The notes under the pieces are model-generated. The model saw only the letters and a program-made list of their open reading frames with translations. It searched no databases and had not been told where the DNA came from. This document shows positions 5,109 to 6,747 of a stretch of DNA of 6,747 bases, piece by piece. This DNA is from an uncultured Clostridium sp. (GTDB taxonomy: Bacteria > Bacillota > Clostridia > Clostridiales > Clostridiaceae): positions 1 through 6,747 of the forward strand of contig CAKVEW010000067.1 of NCBI GenBank assembly GCA_934746015.1, given 5' to 3'. Numbering within the stretch: position 1 is the first letter of the stretch; every line of letters begins with the position of its first letter. The position numbers and the translations under genes are program-made.

Positions 5109-6747
5109 GTAACAATGTAAAAGGTAGAAGACATGGTGGCTTTGGTGGTCCAATGGGAGGAATGCATCTTGCTGGAGGGAAAGCCAAAGATTTTAAAGGA
5201 ACATTTAAAAAATTATTAGATTATTTAAAACCATATAGACTATCTATAGTAGTAGTATTAATTTTTGCAATTGGAAGTGCTACTTTTTCAATAATTGGAC
5301 CTAAAGTTTTAGGTAAAGCAACTACAAAGCTCTTTGAAGGATTAATGAGCAAGGTAGCCGGAGAGGCTGGTGCAGGAATAGATTTTGCATATATCGGAAA
5401 TATACTAATAATTCTTGCAGTACTATATGCAGTTAGTGCTTTGTTCTCATTTATTCAAGGATTTATAATGTCAGGTATTGCACAAAAGGTTTCTTATAAT
5501 CTTAGAAAAGAAATTTCTTTAAAGATTAACAAGTTACCACTTAAATATTTTGATAAAATGACTCATGGAGAAGTTTTATCAAGAGTAACTAATGATGTAG
5601 ATACAGTAAGTAATACTTTAAATCAAAGTTTATCTCAAGTATTTACATCAATTACTACACTTATTGGGGTTCTTATTATGATGCTATCAATAAGTGTTAC
5701 TATGACTTTAGCTGCTGTACTAATTATTCCTTTATCAGGATTACTTATATCATTTGTTGTTAAGAAATCTCAAAAATATTTTAAAGAACAACAAACATTC
5801 CTAGGACATGTAAATGGCCATGTTGAAGAAATTTATAGTGGTCATAATATTATGAAAGCCTTTAATGGAGAAGAAAAAGCAGTCGAAGAATTTAACGAAT
5901 TAAACAATACACTTTATAATTCAGCTTGGAAGTCACAGTTCTTATCTGGTATGATGATGCCAGTAATGAACTTTATTGGTAATATAGGTTATGTTATTGT
6001 TACTATATTAGGAGGATATTTAACTATTAAAAATTATATAAAAGTAGGGGATATACAATCATTTATTCAATATATAAGATCCTTTAATCAGCCTATAGCA
6101 CAAGCAGCACAAATTGCTAATGTACTACAATCAACTGCAGCAGCGGCTGAAAGAGTATTTGAGTTCCTTGAAGAGGAAGAAGAGTCTGATAATGGAATAA
6201 ATCCTGTTGATATTAATGATATTAAGGGAGAAGTTACATTTAAGAATGTTCACTTTGGATATAATGAGGATAAGATAATTATTAATGATTTTTCAAGCAA
6301 GGTAAAACCAGGTCAAAGAATAGCAATAGTTGGACCAACTGGGGCTGGAAAGACTACAATAGTTAAACTATTAATGAGATTCTATGAATTAAATAGTGGG
6401 GAAATTTTACTAGATGATTATAATATAAAAGATTTTAAAAGAAATGACTTAAGAAAAGTATTTGGGATGGTTCTTCAAGATACATGGTTATTTAACGGTT
6501 CTATTATGGAGAATATTAGGTATGGTAATCTAGGGTCTAGTGATGAAGAAGTAATAGAAGCAGCTAAAGCGGCTCATGTTCATCATTTTATAAAGACATT
6601 ACCAGATGGTTATAAAATGGAACTAAATGAAGATGCAAGCAATGTATCACAAGGACAAAAACAATTATTAACTATAGCTCGTGCAATTTTAGCAGATCCT
6701 AAAATATTAATATTAGATGAAGCAACAAGTTCTGTTGATACTAGAAC
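5105..6747 (+). CDS. ABC exporter half-transporter, catalytic-site subunit (3' truncated by window)
   Basis: The open frame runs from ATG 5105 to the window edge (547 codons, no stop). Relatives have about 600-625 residues, so only the end, including the switch His, is missing. The N-terminus is Gly/Met/His-rich and cytoplasmic (8-25), followed by KAKDFKGTFKKLLDYLKPYR, typical of this subfamily. Membrane segments are near 46-66, 96-122, 176-195, 198-219, 285-308 and about 315-340. NBD motifs are Walker A GPTGAGKTT (410-418), Q-loop Q458 in VLQD, signature NVSQGQKQ (513-520), Walker B ILILDE (534-539) with catalytic E539, and D-loop SSVD (542-545). The signature reads SQGQ, not SGGQ. It would pair with the first subunit's defective Walker B to make the degenerate site, while its own Walker motifs pair with the intact VSGGQ of the partner to make the working site. 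The gene overlaps the upstream stop by 4 bases (ATGA). Confidence 0.93.
   Translation, partial: MSNNVKGRRHGGFGGPMGGMHLAGGKAKDFKGTFKKLLDYLKPYRLSIVVVLIFAIGSATFSIIGPKVLGKATTKLFEGLMSKVAGEAGAGIDFAYIGNILIILAVLYAVSALFSFIQGFIMSGIAQKVSYNLRKEISLKINKLPLKYFDKMTHGEVLSRVTNDVDTVSNTLNQSLSQVFTSITTLIGVLIMMLSISVTMTLAAVLIIPLSGLLISFVVKKSQKYFKEQQTFLGHVNGHVEEIYSGHNIMKAFNGEEKAVEEFNELNNTLYNSAWKSQFLSGMMMPVMNFIGNIGYVIVTILGGYLTIKNYIKVGDIQSFIQYIRSFNQPIAQAAQIANVLQSTAAAAERVFEFLEEEEESDNGINPVDINDIKGEVTFKNVHFGYNEDKIIINDFSSKVKPGQRIAIVGPTGAGKTTIVKLLMRFYELNSGEILLDDYNIKDFKRNDLRKVFGMVLQDTWLFNGSIMENIRYGNLGSSDEEVIEAAKAAHVHHFIKTLPDGYKMELNEDASNVSQGQKQLLTIARAILADPKILILDEATSSVDTR

Noticed and set aside
3272..5187. Minus-strand short open frames opposite the ABC genes (3272-3505, 4547-4732, 4982-5187)
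   Set aside because: They are antisense to well-defined exporter domains, are low in complexity and have no convincing start signals.

Overview
The window is strongly AT-rich, with A/T-ending codons, strong AGGAG/GGAGG ribosome binding sites and near-consensus TTGACA/TATAAT promoters. Together with the gene families present, this points to a low-GC Firmicute, most likely a Clostridium-type anaerobe; the genus is an inference. No mobile element, CRISPR array, tRNA, rRNA or phage gene is visible.

Layout: (1) 1-90 holds a strong hairpin terminator and a second small hairpin. (2) 91-1377 (minus) encodes a 428-residue NCS2/AzgA-type nucleobase (purine) permease with an unusual G-rich leader. (3) 1378-1683 is a 306-base divergent control region. 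It carries an extended -10 promoter for the permease and a perfect-box promoter plus a CsoR-type operator for the copper genes. (4) 1684-2172 (plus) is a compact copper-sensing operon: csoR (Cu(I) repressor) and copZ (Cu(I) chaperone), closed by a long 21-bp hairpin with a large loop. The Cu(I)-exporting ATPase usually linked to them is not here. (5) 2270-2713 (minus) is a MarR-family repressor. (6) 2714-2870 is a divergent promoter region with an 18-bp perfect palindrome overlapping the marR -35 box and ending 4 bp before the exporter -35 box. (7) 2871 to the window end (plus) encodes two translationally coupled (ATGA overlap) ABC exporter half-transporters, the second cut by the window edge.

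The two ABC subunits show complementary ATPase-site asymmetry. The first has Asp in place of the catalytic Glu and Gln in place of the switch His. The second has a normal DE Walker B but a degenerate SQGQ signature. They should therefore form a heterodimer with one working and one degenerate ATP site, as in the TM287/288, LmrCD and BmrCD class. The first subunit also carries a cysteine-free, acidic extracellular insert of roughly 180 residues between TM1 and TM2. With the divergent MarR gene, this looks like a substrate-inducible drug or toxic-metabolite efflux module; the substrate cannot be read from the sequence.

No clearly new system is evident. The items most worth a second look are the ordered loop of the copZ-downstream hairpin, the G-rich leader with poorly placed Shine-Dalgarno sequences ahead of the permease, the MarR operator, and the large extracellular domain on the degenerate-site ABC subunit.
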